Shown: positions 46,628 through 57,772, numbered from the stretch's first letter. The stretch is DNA of 64,000 bases from Acanthosepion pharaonis (GCA_903632075.3 CAHIKZ030002024.1:5347501-5411500), one strand, 5' to 3'. Translations and numbers: made by a program. Notes: generated by a model not told the origin, from the sequence alone.

Positions 46628-48620
46628 ATGGGCGACCCGTTATATTTTCAAACAGGACAAATAGCTTGTTCTCGGTTAGCAGGAGCATCTCTGAACAAAA
46701 TGTCTGAATATGTCACAAGCTGTAGTGACCACAGTTATGGCAGCTCACACGAAACAAAGCAAAATATCAACAGTAAAGTGTAATAGTGGACGGAAATTAA
46801 AGTTGACCGAAAGAGATTGACGAGCTTTAAAACGAATTATCACAAAAGTCATAAAATGACTACAGCAAAAGTGACATTAGAACTCATAATTTACCTAACC
46901 AATACAGTTTCTACATGCACAGTACGTCGGGTGATCTACAAAGCTGGTATCTATGAGAGATTTGCAATTCCTAAACCTCTGATCTACAAAGCTGGTATCT
47001 ACGAGAGGTTTGCAATTCCTAAACCTCTGATCTACAAAGCTGGTATCTACGAGAGGTTTGCAATTCCTAAACCTCTGATCACAAAGCTGGTATCTACGAG
47101 AGGTTTGCAATTCCTAAACCTCTGATCTACAAAGCTGGTATCTACAGAGAGGTTTGCAATTCCTAAATTGATCTACAAACCTCTGATCTAAACCTCTGAT
47201 CTACAAAGCTGGTATCTACGAGAGGTTTGCAATTCCTAAACCTCTGATCTACAAAGCTGGTATCTACGAGAGGTTTGCAATTCCTAAACATTGATCTACA
47301 AAGCTGGTATCAATTCCTAAACCTCTGATCTACAAAGCTGGTATCTACGAGAGGTTTGCAATTCCTAAACATCTGATCTACAAAGCTGGTATCTACGAGA
47401 GGTTTGCAATTCCTAAACCTCTGATCTACAAAGCTGGTATCTATGAGAGGTTTGCAATTCCTAAACCTCTGATCACAAAACTGGTGATCTACAAAGTATC
47501 TACGAGAGGTTTGCAATTCCTAAACCTCTGATCTACAAAGCTGGTATCTATGAGAGGTTTGCAATTCCTAAACATCTCTGATCTGCAATTCCAAAGATCA
47601 CAAAGCTGGTATCTACGAGAGGTTTGCAATTCCTAAACCTCTGATCACAAAGCTGGTATCTACGAGAGATTTGCAATTCCTAAACCTCTGATCACAAAGC
47701 TGGTATCTACGAGAGGTTTGCAATTCCTAAACCTCTGATCACAAAGCTGATATCTACGAGAGATTTGCAATTCCTAAATCTCTTTGTATCTACGAGAGAT
47801 TTGCAATTCCTAAACCTCTGATCACAAAGCTGATATCTACGAGAGATTTGCAATTCCTAAACCTCTGATCACAAAGCTGGTATCTACGAGAGGTTTGCAA
47901 TTCATAAACCTCTGATCACAAAGTCGAACGCCACATTGCGAAAAAATGGTGTGATGATCACTAAAATTGGACACTTGAGGAATGGAAAAACGTTATTTGA
48001 TCTGATGAGTCTTCTTTCACGTTATTCCCTACAAATGGGCATGTGTTGTATGGAGGACACCACATGAAACCTATGAGCTGGATTACATAGTCCTGACAGT
48101 CAAACATGTTGGGGGGGGCTCATTGAGGATTTGGGTGGCAACTTCCTGATATTCTTCTGGTCCTATCATCACTCTTAATGGTAGAATTATTGCAGATAAA
48201 TATTTCGACATTCTCAATGACAATGTCCTTATAATGGCTACCATACTACTGTTGCTGAAAAGTGCCATAGACGAAGATAATAATGCACCCATACACACTG
48301 CAAAATTCATGGTTTGATGAGCATCATAACGTAATTAAATATCTTCCATGGCCAGCTCAATCACCTGATCTCAACTGAATCATTATCTGGAGTTCTAGAG
48401 TAGAGAGTGAAAAACAGATTTCATCTGCTATAGTTTCTGAAGCAACTATCCAAGCTTTTGACTGAAGAATGGGATAAAATTCCACTGCAAACAATTCAAA
48501 AACTTATCTGATTCCATTCCAAGAAGAATTAAAGCAGTGAAGATAATGGTGGTTCAACACCATATTAGTCAATAAATAAATGTTTAAGCCAGGTGTTTCC
48601 ATTAATTTGTCTAGATCCTG
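46628..48620 (+). pseudogene. Tc1-like transposon with internally amplified transposase
   Basis: The frame starts at ATG 46628 (MGDPLYFQTGQIACSRLAGA, near MG...DxxRGQIVGARLAGAS of this Tc1 group). It continues GRKLKLTERD, a KVTLELI-like stretch and TVRRVIYKAGIYERFAIPKP, which ends the DNA-binding region. The next part is the tandem array at 46933-47922. Coding resemblance resumes at 47922 with AKKWCDDH, NWTLEEWKNVI, SDESSFTLFP (first catalytic Asp present) and, near 48350, LPWPAQSPDLN (the catalytic Glu that should follow is not evident). The right end is gtttccattaatttgtctag then atcctg, before TA. The left inverted repeat is missing. Frameshifts and stops show it is dead. It is a different Tc1 family from 20622. 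Confidence 0.85.
46933..47922 (+). repeat. In-gene tandem array of a 47/48-bp transposase segment, about 20 copies
   Basis: The unit encodes 16 residues, IYKAGIYERFAIPKPL. The first three copies are 48 bp and in frame with the transposase. Later copies with gatcacaaag in place of gatctacaaag are 47 bp and shift the frame. Copies at about 47150-47200, 47300-47320, 47470-47500 and 47570-47600 are rearranged or partial. The T-containing form dominates the first half and the T-less form the second half. Confidence 0.95.
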
Positions 48621-48839
48621 TATTTTCCTGAAAAAATTGTTTTAATAGAAAAGATTTTATAAATTTCAGCAAACAGTACAATTGGCTGCTTGGTCAATAT
48701 ATACAAAAAGTTTCCACATTAGGAAATGTCTAGTATTATTGTTACAATTAAGTTCTGATAATTCATGTCACCTTGTCATTAACAGTCAAGTCAGTATGCA
48801 CAGACTCACCGGATGTCAGAACACAATCAATAAAAAATG
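48621..48839. other. Unassigned sequence
   Basis: Nothing is recognised between the Tc1 right end and the foldback below. Confidence 0.4.
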
Positions 48840-49480
48840 AAAAATAGGATGGCATCGCAATCTCATTAATTTACAGTTGTGCTGTCTGGATGTAACCATA
48901 AGTTCTAAGCTATTGAGATAGAGTGGTACTACCTGCTATTACCTTTACATACTGTTACCTTATAACTTTTGGCATGGCAGGGTATACTTACATACTTCAT
49001 ATTTGCAAAATATCATATAAGTTCCAGTATGTAGTATCTATACTTCTTAAAATTATAATATAGGTTTTTTTTAACTGTGTTGGCTTTTAGTATGCAAAAT
49101 AAGTGTAAACAAAAAGTATGTAAACAAATCTAAAAGATATATCCATAGGTACATATGATTAACATAATATTTCATGATTTTAATCGAATTCACTCATGCA
49201 AAGCAGTAAACTCACTAAGACACAAGGGGTTACTGAGTGTGAAAGAGTTAGAAAAAATATTACTAATGAGCAAGAACAAAAAGTGTAATCAGGATAACAG
49301 TAGACAGCGATTGACATTGCATTTGAATTTTTAAGGATTAAAGTTGGCTGGAAAGCATGCAGCAAGAAGGGAGTTCCACAAATGAGAAGTGTGAGAAAAG
49401 AGACTGTTAGCTTAGAACTTATGGTTACATCCAGACAGCACAACTGTAAATTAATGAGATTGCGATGCCATCCTATTTTT
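48840..49480. repeat. Perfect 72-bp inverted repeat made of LINE 3' sequence
   Basis: 48840-48911 and 49409-49480 are exact reverse complements separated by 497 bp. The right arm and the sequence to about 49190 are the minus-strand 3' region of the LINE family (compare 53100-53240 and 49600-49760). Confidence 0.93.
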
Positions 49481-49483
49481 CTT
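49190..49483 (-). mobile_element. LINE 3' fragment (minus)
   Basis: On the minus strand it reads through LICGTPFLL-like and NSNAMSIAVYCY sequence shared with 41960-42110 (LTICGTPFLL, YLNVMSIDIF). It stops just short of the 3' end of the larger LINE at 49494. Confidence 0.7.
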
Positions 49484-50627
49484 TTTTCTTTAAACATTTC
49501 ACCCCAAGCTAGGCATAATTGCCACTAGCATGCAGGTTTTTACAGAGAGTGAAAATGAAAGAAAAGAGTGGGTCCAGGGGGTGATTGAGGAAAGGAAAAA
49601 GGATGAGGATCAAGGCAACAGAAGATGGCAGTTGACAGTGCACTTAAGTTTTTGTAGATTGAAGTTATCAGGGAAGCAAATGAGAGCAAGGGAATTTGAG
49701 TGTCGAGAAGTGTGAGGAAAGAAACTGTTGGAGTAGGAGAGGCAGTTACATTTAACTATTTCAAGAGTAAAAATTTCAATGCCATATAGTAGCACACTTA
49801 AATTCATGTAGTCGGGCAAGCAGGGAAAAAGGTTGTCAGAGCCATAGTCATGAAAATATTTGTTGAAAAGAAAGAGGGAAGCTACACCATGCCTATGAGA
49901 AAATGTCTGAAGTTGGGAAGCCAAATCAGGAATGATTACATTTCAGATCCTTCTTTTGATCTTGTCAAGTACCTCAAGATGAATGGCAGGGTCACCAGAC
50001 CAGATATGGCAACAGTATTTAATGCAAGGACAAATGGTAGATTTTTAAATGTGCATGATGGACTCTGATGAGAAATACCTTCTGTCATGACACAGTGAAC
50101 CAACTTTCCTTGCAGTAGATGCAACTGTAGTTGTCCCATTTCAGTTCAAGTTGTGGGGGACAGGGGTGTTTCTCTATGGTGTTTGAATGAGAGCAGTTTT
50201 GTTTTTGAGGCATTAAAATTTACACACTATTTCCTGCCCCAGTGAATCATTGATTGGAGTTCCTTTTTGAGATAAGTGGCCAGGCTTACTTTGTTGGCAT
50301 TATTGGGCTTACTATTAAGACAGGAATAAATGTCAGTGTCATCTGCATAGATGCCTACTTGGGAGCTGATGAAGAAGATCAGAAATAGTGTAGGACTTAG
50401 GACAGAGCCTTAGAGAACATCCATGGTAGTATAAAAGGAACTGGATGAGGGCCTGTTCAGTAGGACCTTCATTTCTTGATGAGACAAGAATGATTGGATC
50501 AAATAAAGTAAACTTCCTGTAATACCGGAGCCCAGAAGCTTGCATAGAAGACCAGAATGTCAAACCTTGTCAATCACTTTTGAGATATCAAGAGTCACAA
50601 CTTGAGTTTCACAATCCTTCAAGAGTT

Positions 50628-50629
<2 letters not shown>

Positions 50630-50681
<52 letters not shown>
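50630..50681. repeat. (TA)n inside the LINE RT region
   Basis: About 25 TA units lie between the LINE segments equivalent to LLSDExYGF and the following RT palm sequence, so the tract arose or landed inside the LINE. Confidence 0.92.
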
Positions 50682-50685
<4 letters not shown>

Positions 50686-51373
50686 TTATGGCCATAAGAA
50701 CGTCAGAGGTAAACTGGGCAAAACAGAATCCATATTATTCGTCAGAGAGTAGGTTGTGAGAGGTAAGATGCTTAACCACTACGGCATGGATTAAAGCCTA
50801 GAAGACTTTAACTAAAATTGTTAGGAAACTGATATGGCGGTAGATATAGGAATCATAAGGTTCTCCAGAGTTCTTAAAGACAAGGATGACAAGAGGACTT
50901 CCAACAAGCTGGAAAGCAGGCAGCTGTGAGGTAATAGTTGTTTAGTTTGGAGAGAACTAGAGCCAGCTCAGGAACACATATATTTAGGATGACAACTGGT
51001 ATCCCATCACCTCCTCTTGCCTTATGGGAATCTAATTTATTCATCACCATTGACAGGATTATGTACATATCACTCAGCATAGCCTCAGCTCTAGTGGGTA
51101 AGCAGGGGGCAGTCCAGATGAGTCAAGTGTTGATTTGAAAGATAATTTACAAGCAAATCATTCAGCCTTATCTGCTGTAGATGTTAGCTGTAATTGATTG
51201 AATAGAAGAAGTACTGAGTATTTGTTGCTGTTCAGTACACTCTTGAAGAGATGCCAATAATCTCTAGAACCAAAGTTGCAAGATGATATATGTTGTTTCA
51301 TTCTATCGGCAAATAGTAATTGCACTCATTATGGGCAGAGACAAAGAGATACCTGTATCAATCAGAGAAATCA

Positions 51374-51900
51374 CTCTGGTACAGCCAGAAAAAATTATTC
51401 CTGTGGGCTATAGCAGCTGAGCAAGCAAATGAGAACCAAGGAGATGTACGAGATCTTACTTGATATTTGCTAGCTGGAATGAAAGTATCGATGCCAGGGC
51501 ATGTCTGTGAGAAAGTGACTGTAGATAAACCGCAGATGCACATTTTTGAACAGGATGTTGGAAAACTTCAACAGATGTTATGAAGGAAATCACGGAACGA
51601 GTCCCAGTCTGGTTGTTGATAACAGAAAGATATTCTGTTGGTAGAAGGTTCATGTCTTGTGGGGGAGTTGAAGGAAATGTTTACTGACACTACTGCATGA
51701 TCAGAGTTGCCAAGTGGATGGAACTGCATCACACGACAAGAGTCAGGGATAGAGGCCAAAAAGAGATTAAGATTTTTCAACAGCCAGAAAAAGTGATTCC
51801 TGTGGGCTATAGCAGCTGAGCAAGCAAATGTAGAACCAAGGAGATGAACGAGATTTTACTTGATATTTTCTAGCTGGAATGAAAGTATCACTGCCAGCTT
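51374..51900 (+). repeat. 120-bp direct repeat pair inside the LINE
   Basis: 51374-51496 and 51779-51900 are close copies (both with cctgtgggctatagcagctg and tagctggaatgaaagtatc). They differ by small indels, so it is an old local duplication spaced by about 405 bp. Confidence 0.88.
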
Positions 51901-52217
51901 TCATTCAGGAGGAAACCACAGATGCACATTTTTGAACAGGGTTACTGGAAAAATGCTACTGCACTTAAATTAAAAAGTGTAGGTACCATAGCAAAGAGCT
52001 AATACAAACATTTATCAAAAATATCTTAATAGAAAAGACACAAGAGGGCAACCATACAGTGAAGGGAAACTGACTGAAGCTGAGCCGCCAGATCAGGACC
52101 AATAATATTGCTGTTACTTCTTTGGATTTTGTCAAGGAACACTAGGTAAAGAGCAGGAGTACTGGTTCATTTATGGCAGCAATATTCTAAACATAGATGA
52201 ATGGCAACTTATATATA

Positions 52218-52399
52218 CAGTGTAACCCGGATATGAGAGTTGTCAGGACCGGAGAAGAAGTCTCTTATATCCGGGTTTCTCTTATATCCGGGTTTGGTCT
52301 ATTTTATATACATTAACACAGGCTGTAATTTGGGACCAGAGAAAATCTCTCTTATATCCGGGTTTCTCTTATATCAGGGTCTCTTATATCCGGGTTACA

Positions 52400-52402
<3 letters not shown>
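52218..52402. mobile_element. 185-bp MITE with TA target duplication
   Basis: The ends are CAGTGTAACCCGGATAT and its inverse, with TA on each side (52216-52217, 52403-52404). This fits a Tc1/mariner-pogo (Tigger-like) MITE. The stretch cttatatccgggtt repeats about five times inside. No transposase is encoded. Confidence 0.85.

Positions 52403-52440
<38 letters not shown>
52403..52440. repeat. (TA)n between the MITE and the foldback
   Basis: The tract begins at the MITE's right TA target duplication and ends at the left arm of the next element. Confidence 0.92.
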
Positions 52441-52443
<3 letters not shown>

Positions 52444-52866
52444 TAAAGACATTTTTTTATGTTTAACGTTGTTATTTTATAGATACAAGTATTTAAGCAA
52501 ATGCTCTGTTTATGATAAACAGTATTAAATAACATTTACCGGCCTGAATGTCCGAGAAATTTTCATAGAAAATATTCGTTCTTTGACAGGATTCGAACCT
52601 GCATCCTATACGGAACCGTCATATACGCTGACGTGCCTTACCTCTAGGCTACAATGAACCGTTCGGTAGACAAGGTCGAATTTACTGCTTATAAACTCCA
52701 ATCTTCCATGAATCTCGTACATTCATAACTGCTCTGGCGTATCGAATGTAAACAAATGACGTCATATATTAAGAAATGGACAATGTTTATCATAAACAGA
52801 GCATTTGCTTAAATACTTGTATCTATAAAATAACAACGTTAAACATAAAAAAATGACTTTAATAAA
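52439..52866. mobile_element. Foldback element, 83-bp inverted arms, tRNA-like centre
   Basis: 52439-52521 and 52784-52866 are reverse complements with one mismatch. The 262-bp centre holds the minus-strand tRNA-like sequence at 52578-52658. The arms contain aacgttgttattttatagat and tgctctgtttatgataaaca. No coding frame is present. Confidence 0.9.
52578..52658 (-). tRNA. tRNA-like sequence (pseudo-tRNA or SINE head)
   Basis: On the minus strand a complete 81-nt cloverleaf can be drawn: acceptor ttcattg/caaagaa with one A-A mismatch, D stem gcct/aggc, anticodon stem cgtca/tgacg with 7-nt loop gcgtata, a 14-nt variable arm with tcc/gga stem, and T arm gcagg-ttcgaat-cctgt. The A box (tagcctagagg) and B box (ggttcgaatcc) match the Pol III consensus exactly, and TTTT follows about 9 nt after the end. 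The anticodon would be GTA, but position 33 is C, not the near-universal U, and the long variable arm does not suit tRNA-Tyr. A functional tRNA is unlikely; a Pol III-driven repeat is likelier. Confidence 0.4.
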
Positions 52867-52982
52867 TAAATTGTCGGACCTTAGTTTGTTTTCATTACTT
52901 TAGCAATGGTTTATAATATTTTGTATCATTTCTCTGTTTATATTCACAATACCAGATCCATTAAATATTTGTAGCTGCTGAA

Positions 52983-53284
52983 TTTTTTTAATCAAATTTA
53001 CCCCGAGCAAGGCAATAAAGCCACGAAGACAGACTGGGTGTGAACAAATTAGAAAACAAACATTACTAAGGAACAAGAACAATAGAAGAGTAATCAAGAA
53101 GACAGAAGATAATGATTGACATTGCATTTAAATTTTTTGAAGATCAAAGTTGGCTAGAAAGCATTAAGTCGGAAGAGAGTTTGACAAGTGAGAAGTGTGA
53201 GAAAAGAATCTGCTAGCCTAGCACTTACCATTACATCTACCCAATTCAACTTTAATTTGCTTGGGGTAAATTTGATTAAAAAAA
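52983..53284 (-). mobile_element. LINE 3' fragment bounded by inverted copies of the LINE 3' end
   Basis: The minus-strand 3' hallmark (ttgctcggggtaaatttgat, minus) is at 52983-53010 and the same end occurs in plus orientation at 53257-53284. The sequence between is minus-strand 3' region. So two LINE tails face in opposite directions. Confidence 0.75.
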
Positions 53285-53876
53285 ATATAAATTAAACTGA
53301 ATTCTCTCCTGTCTTGTCCCTAATATGATTTTTGTAGAGATTATATCCACTCTTCAGTAGACCTGATTGCAAATTTTACAATCAAATCTCCCAAAGTGTG
53401 GATGAAATCTCAGCAAAATGCAATGTAAGGAAAAGATGAGTGAACATTTATTTTTATTTATTATCACTGAGAATAAAATTGAGTACCTGGAAGTATACAG
53501 ATGAATATTTATTTACATTTTACATAGAATCCCACAACACCAGAGATGTTATTATACATATTTCCAACAAAAATGATATAAACTGAAATTCCCATGGTAC
53601 ATTTATCATATAAATATTTATCCTGAAATTTACCATTTTATTTTTGGGGTGAAAACATTAACATTCCAGAATATGCATTGCATTCATTAATTTAATGATA
53701 GTCAGCAAAATGACAACAGCATGCATCTGTTACAGGAATAGTTTCTCTGATGTAAAACGAGGATGCAGGTTCAATTCCTGATGGGGGTACATGTTAATTT
53801 AGTGGAACATCTTGATCTATTAGGGTTGATTTGAATTTTACTGATTAAGCAAATAAAAAGAACAGGGATATCAACT
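53285..53876. other. Unassigned AT-rich sequence
   Basis: A B-box-like ggttcaattcc lies near 53770; no A box is seen. Nothing else is recognised. Confidence 0.4.
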
Positions 53877-53951
53877 GAAACATATGTATACAATATTTAA
53901 TGTAATATATATATTAAAGAAAATATATTAATATATTAATAAAAATGAACA

Positions 53952-54517
<566 letters not shown>

Positions 54518-54934
54518 AATAAATCCTAATGAGTTATGTATTACCTAAGTTTCACCACATGGGATCATCAGGGTGGACTGACTAAGGAGGAATTAACGCA
54601 GAACAAATTTATTGAGAAAATTACTGCTAAAACCTAAAATTAGCATAAGCTTAAAAAGATATAAAACATGTGACTAAAAAACCTTTATTCTAATAACTCA
54701 TTAGGATTTATTTATTTTACTTTTGCCCTACTAAGTGTGCTGAGCACACTTTGTTTTAACTTATTACTTGCTGTTTTTTTTTCTTTGTACTGGATTTATT
54801 GGACTGGATGATTTTGTCTGCCCTGTTTGGAGGTTTCTGGTGCTTTCTTTTGTTTTCCATTTTCCTTTGATGCCAATTTATTTGAAAATTGTGCTATACA
54901 GGTATTTTCACTCACCAAGTTTAAATAGATTTAC

Positions 54935-54999
<65 letters not shown>

Positions 55000-55239
55000 G
55001 TATTGATATGATTAAAATATAAACATATTAATAATGTAAATAATTAAAATGCTTCATCTCAGAAAGATAGACAGAAAAAGAATTAACACTCTCAAATTTA
55101 AAAGAATTGATAAAACAATGATATCCTTGCTTTTGTACATAAACATGTGCAACAAAATAAATCCTGCAATGCCTTGATGAAGTCCCTCAGAGGATAAAAC
55201 ACATTGGCTAAGAATAGTTTTTCCTCTTGTCTGTTGTCT

Positions 55240-55293
<54 letters not shown>

Positions 55294-55615
55294 GTGTGTG
55301 TGTGTGTGTGTGTGTGTGGCTGTGTGCCTGTGTGGTTAGAACATTCACATCTCACCATGGTTGATTTGTGAGGAACAAGACTTCCCAGCATGCGGTACCT
55401 TTAGAAAGTGCCTGAAAACCACACCATATGTTGACCCAAGCCTTGTGAGTGAAGTTAGGTAGATAGAACACTTGTTGGCTGTCAATAGCTGTGCTGGCAT
55501 GAAGTCACAAGTCATCCTGACCGAGGGATTGAGTGTGCTGGCATTGTTCAGATTGTTGACCATGCTATATAACATACTCTCTGTATCTGTCTATATTTCT
55601 GAGCTGAGGTATTAT

Positions 55616-56044
55616 GTACACTATTTACATTGTTCAGACTATTGTTCTGATCTTTATTGTCATGTTTATCACAACGTTTCAGCTGTTGTATGCCCCGGCC
55701 TTCTTCAGGTGGTTGAAATGTCGAACTGAACCCTTTAATTCGCCAAGGACACATGGCACAGTGGATAGAGGTGTTGGTTAGATCCAGTGACAGGACCCAA
55801 AGAGATGTGAGTTCAATACCTGTTTAAGGCAGTGGAGAACTTGGAGAAATGAATGAACAGGATAACTGAAATCCATTAGACATGGCACGTGGAACTAGAA
55901 CAGTCTACCTCAGCGAGCGAAATAAAGGGTTCAGTTTGACATTCCAACCACCTGAAGAAGGCCAGAGTGTAAAACAATTAAAATGTTGTAATAAATATGG
56001 CAACAAAGATCAGGACAATAGTCCGAATAATGTAAATAGTGAAC
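55616..56044. mobile_element. Foldback element with Pol III boxes in its centre
   Basis: 55616-55740 and 55921-56044 are inverted copies of about 125 bp, roughly four bases in five identical. In the 180-bp centre the plus strand has tggcacagtgg at 55754-55764, an exact A box, and gttcaatac at 55811-55819, an exact B-box core, 57 bp apart. Copy B lacks the whole block, so it was inserted after (or lost since) the duplication. Confidence 0.8.
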
Positions 56045-56264
56045 ACGTTCTCTCCCAGAAACTGTAACTAAGGTCTGCTCAGCATAGTTGAAGTATAAAA
56101 CTCAGGTGGCCTCTGTGGGTGCTGAGTAACCACAAATGTGCCTGAGTGAGCATCTGAATTAGGGAATGGCTAGTAGTCAAGTATCCTCAAATACGAGTGG
56201 CCAGCTGTTATTCTGTTATTATATGTGTGTGTGGGAAACATGTATACAATAAATAAAGTAATAT

Positions 56265-56309
<45 letters not shown>

Positions 56310-56738
56310 AATAAATCCTAATGAGCTAGGTACTACCTACCTAGGTTTCACCACATGGGATCATGAGGGTGAACTGGCTAAGGATGAATTAATGAGGAAC
56401 AAATTTATTGATAATATTACTGCTGAAACCTAAAATTATCATAAGCTTAAAAAGATATAAAAGATGTGACTAAAAAAATACAACTGTATTCTAATAAATT
56501 ATTAGGATTTATTTATTTTACTTTTACTGGACTTAGTGTATTAAGCATTCTTCATTTTAACTTATTACTCGCTAGGTTTTTTTTTTCTTTGTATCAGAGA
56601 TTTAAGGTACTGGACGAGTCTTTTCACCCTGTTCAGAGGTTTCTGGTGCTTTTTTTTTTTCATTTTTCCTCGAATGCCAATTTATTTGAAAATTGTGCTA
56701 TCCAGTTATTTTCACTCACAGAGTTCAAAAAGATTTAC

Positions 56739-56740
<2 letters not shown>

Positions 56741-56832
<92 letters not shown>

Positions 56833-56933
56833 TTTATTTAAAAATATGATTCCAACACGCTACATAAGAGTTCTCATGTTTCAGAACTTTGGATTTTTAC
56901 CTAACGAGTTCTTTCCTATTTTCTATATATTTT

Positions 56934-56988
<55 letters not shown>
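56741..56988. repeat. TA-bounded repeat inserted in a (TA)n tract
   Basis: (TA)n at 56741-56828, then a 112-bp unit (aattatttatttaaaaatat ... ctatatattttcacac), then (TA)n at 56940-56988. Copy A has a single uninterrupted (TA)n at this place (54937-54997). The unit is the short form of the 34893-35228 repeat. Confidence 0.85.
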
Positions 56989-56993
<5 letters not shown>

Positions 56994-57218
56994 ATATGAT
57001 CAAAATATTAATATATAAATAATGTAAATAATTAAAATACCTCATATCAGACACATGAACAGTAAAAAGAATGAATGGTCTCAAATTTAAAAGATTCGAT
57101 GAAAAATGACATCCTTGCTTTTGTACATAAACATGTGCAATAAAATAAACTCTACATTGCCTCAGAGGATGAAACACATTGGCTAAGAATAGTTTTCCTA
57201 TTGTCTTTTGTCTGTTTT

Positions 57219-57221
<3 letters not shown>

Positions 57222-57268
<47 letters not shown>
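57222..57268. repeat. (TA)n in copy B
   Basis: Collinear with the (TA)n(TG)n at 55241-55317 in copy A, but without the TG part. Confidence 0.92.
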
Positions 57269-57270
<2 letters not shown>

Positions 57271-57708
57271 TTGCATGTGGAGTGGCTACAACATTCATAT
57301 TCTGATCATGAGACCTAGTTTCAAATCAGTTGATTTGTCAAGGAGGAGACTTCTAGATGTTAACAGTCTGGAGGAGATCATCCCAGTGTGCAGTACCTTT
57401 GGAAAGTGCCTGAAAAGAAATACCATGTCAGTGTAATTGGGTCAACAGAACACTTGGGGGATCGTCGATAGCTGTGCTAGCACGAAGTCACAAGTCATCA
57501 TGACTGAGGGTTTGTGTGTGATGGCCTTGTTCAGATTGTTGATCATGCTAGATAACCCGCTCTCTCCCAGAAACTGTAATTAAGGTCTGCTCAGCATAGT
57601 TGCAGTATAAACCACAGGTGGGGTCTTGAACAAGCACAAATGTGGGTCTGAATTAGGAATTGGCTAGCCGCCCTGGTAGATGGGTATTCTCGAATATGAG
57701 TGGCCAGC

Positions 57709-57713
<5 letters not shown>

Positions 57714-57772
<59 letters not shown>

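Larger units (their letters stand above)
49494..52180 (-). mobile_element. LINE, longest copy: endonuclease end plus reverse transcriptase
   Basis: On the minus strand, in order: ILxxxPDSCRVMQFHPLGNS then DHAVVSVNISF near 51730-51640 (the last motif of the APE-type endonuclease), HKARGGDGIPVVILNICVPE near 51020-50965 (start of the RT domain), GSVLSPTLFL, then YADDTDIYS with intact YADD at 50349-50338, then KLVHCVMTEGI-like RARKFF region, MEYCCH-like and GVASLFLFNKYF, to a 3' end at 49494 with agcttggggtgaaa. About 2.7 kb survive of what would be a 4-5 kb element. A (TA)n tract at 50630-50681 lies inside the RT region. Multiple stops make it dead. The group looks jockey/CR1-like. Confidence 0.85.
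56237..57716 (+). repeat. Tandem segmental duplication, copy B
   Basis: It repeats copy A in order and orientation (see 53877-56236). It lacks the two A-specific blocks and has its own insertion at 56828-56939. It ends with gtggccagct then (TA)n, where copy A reads gtggccagctgtt. Confidence 0.8.

Noticed and set aside
46895..47516. Minus-strand frames encoding repeats of KPLVDTSFVDQRFRNC
   Set aside because: They are the antisense reading of the transposase array, whose plus strand has clear family similarity.
46933..47922. CRISPR-like array
   Set aside because: Units are contiguous 47/48-bp repeats without unique spacers, encode part of a transposase, and the genome is eukaryotic.
48109..48118. 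G-run as a G-quadruplex
   Set aside because: A single run of G without three further runs nearby; it lies in decayed transposase sequence.
52578..52658. Functional tRNA-Tyr (anticodon GTA)
   Set aside because: C at position 33, an acceptor mismatch and a long variable arm do not fit tRNA-Tyr. It also sits inside a foldback element.
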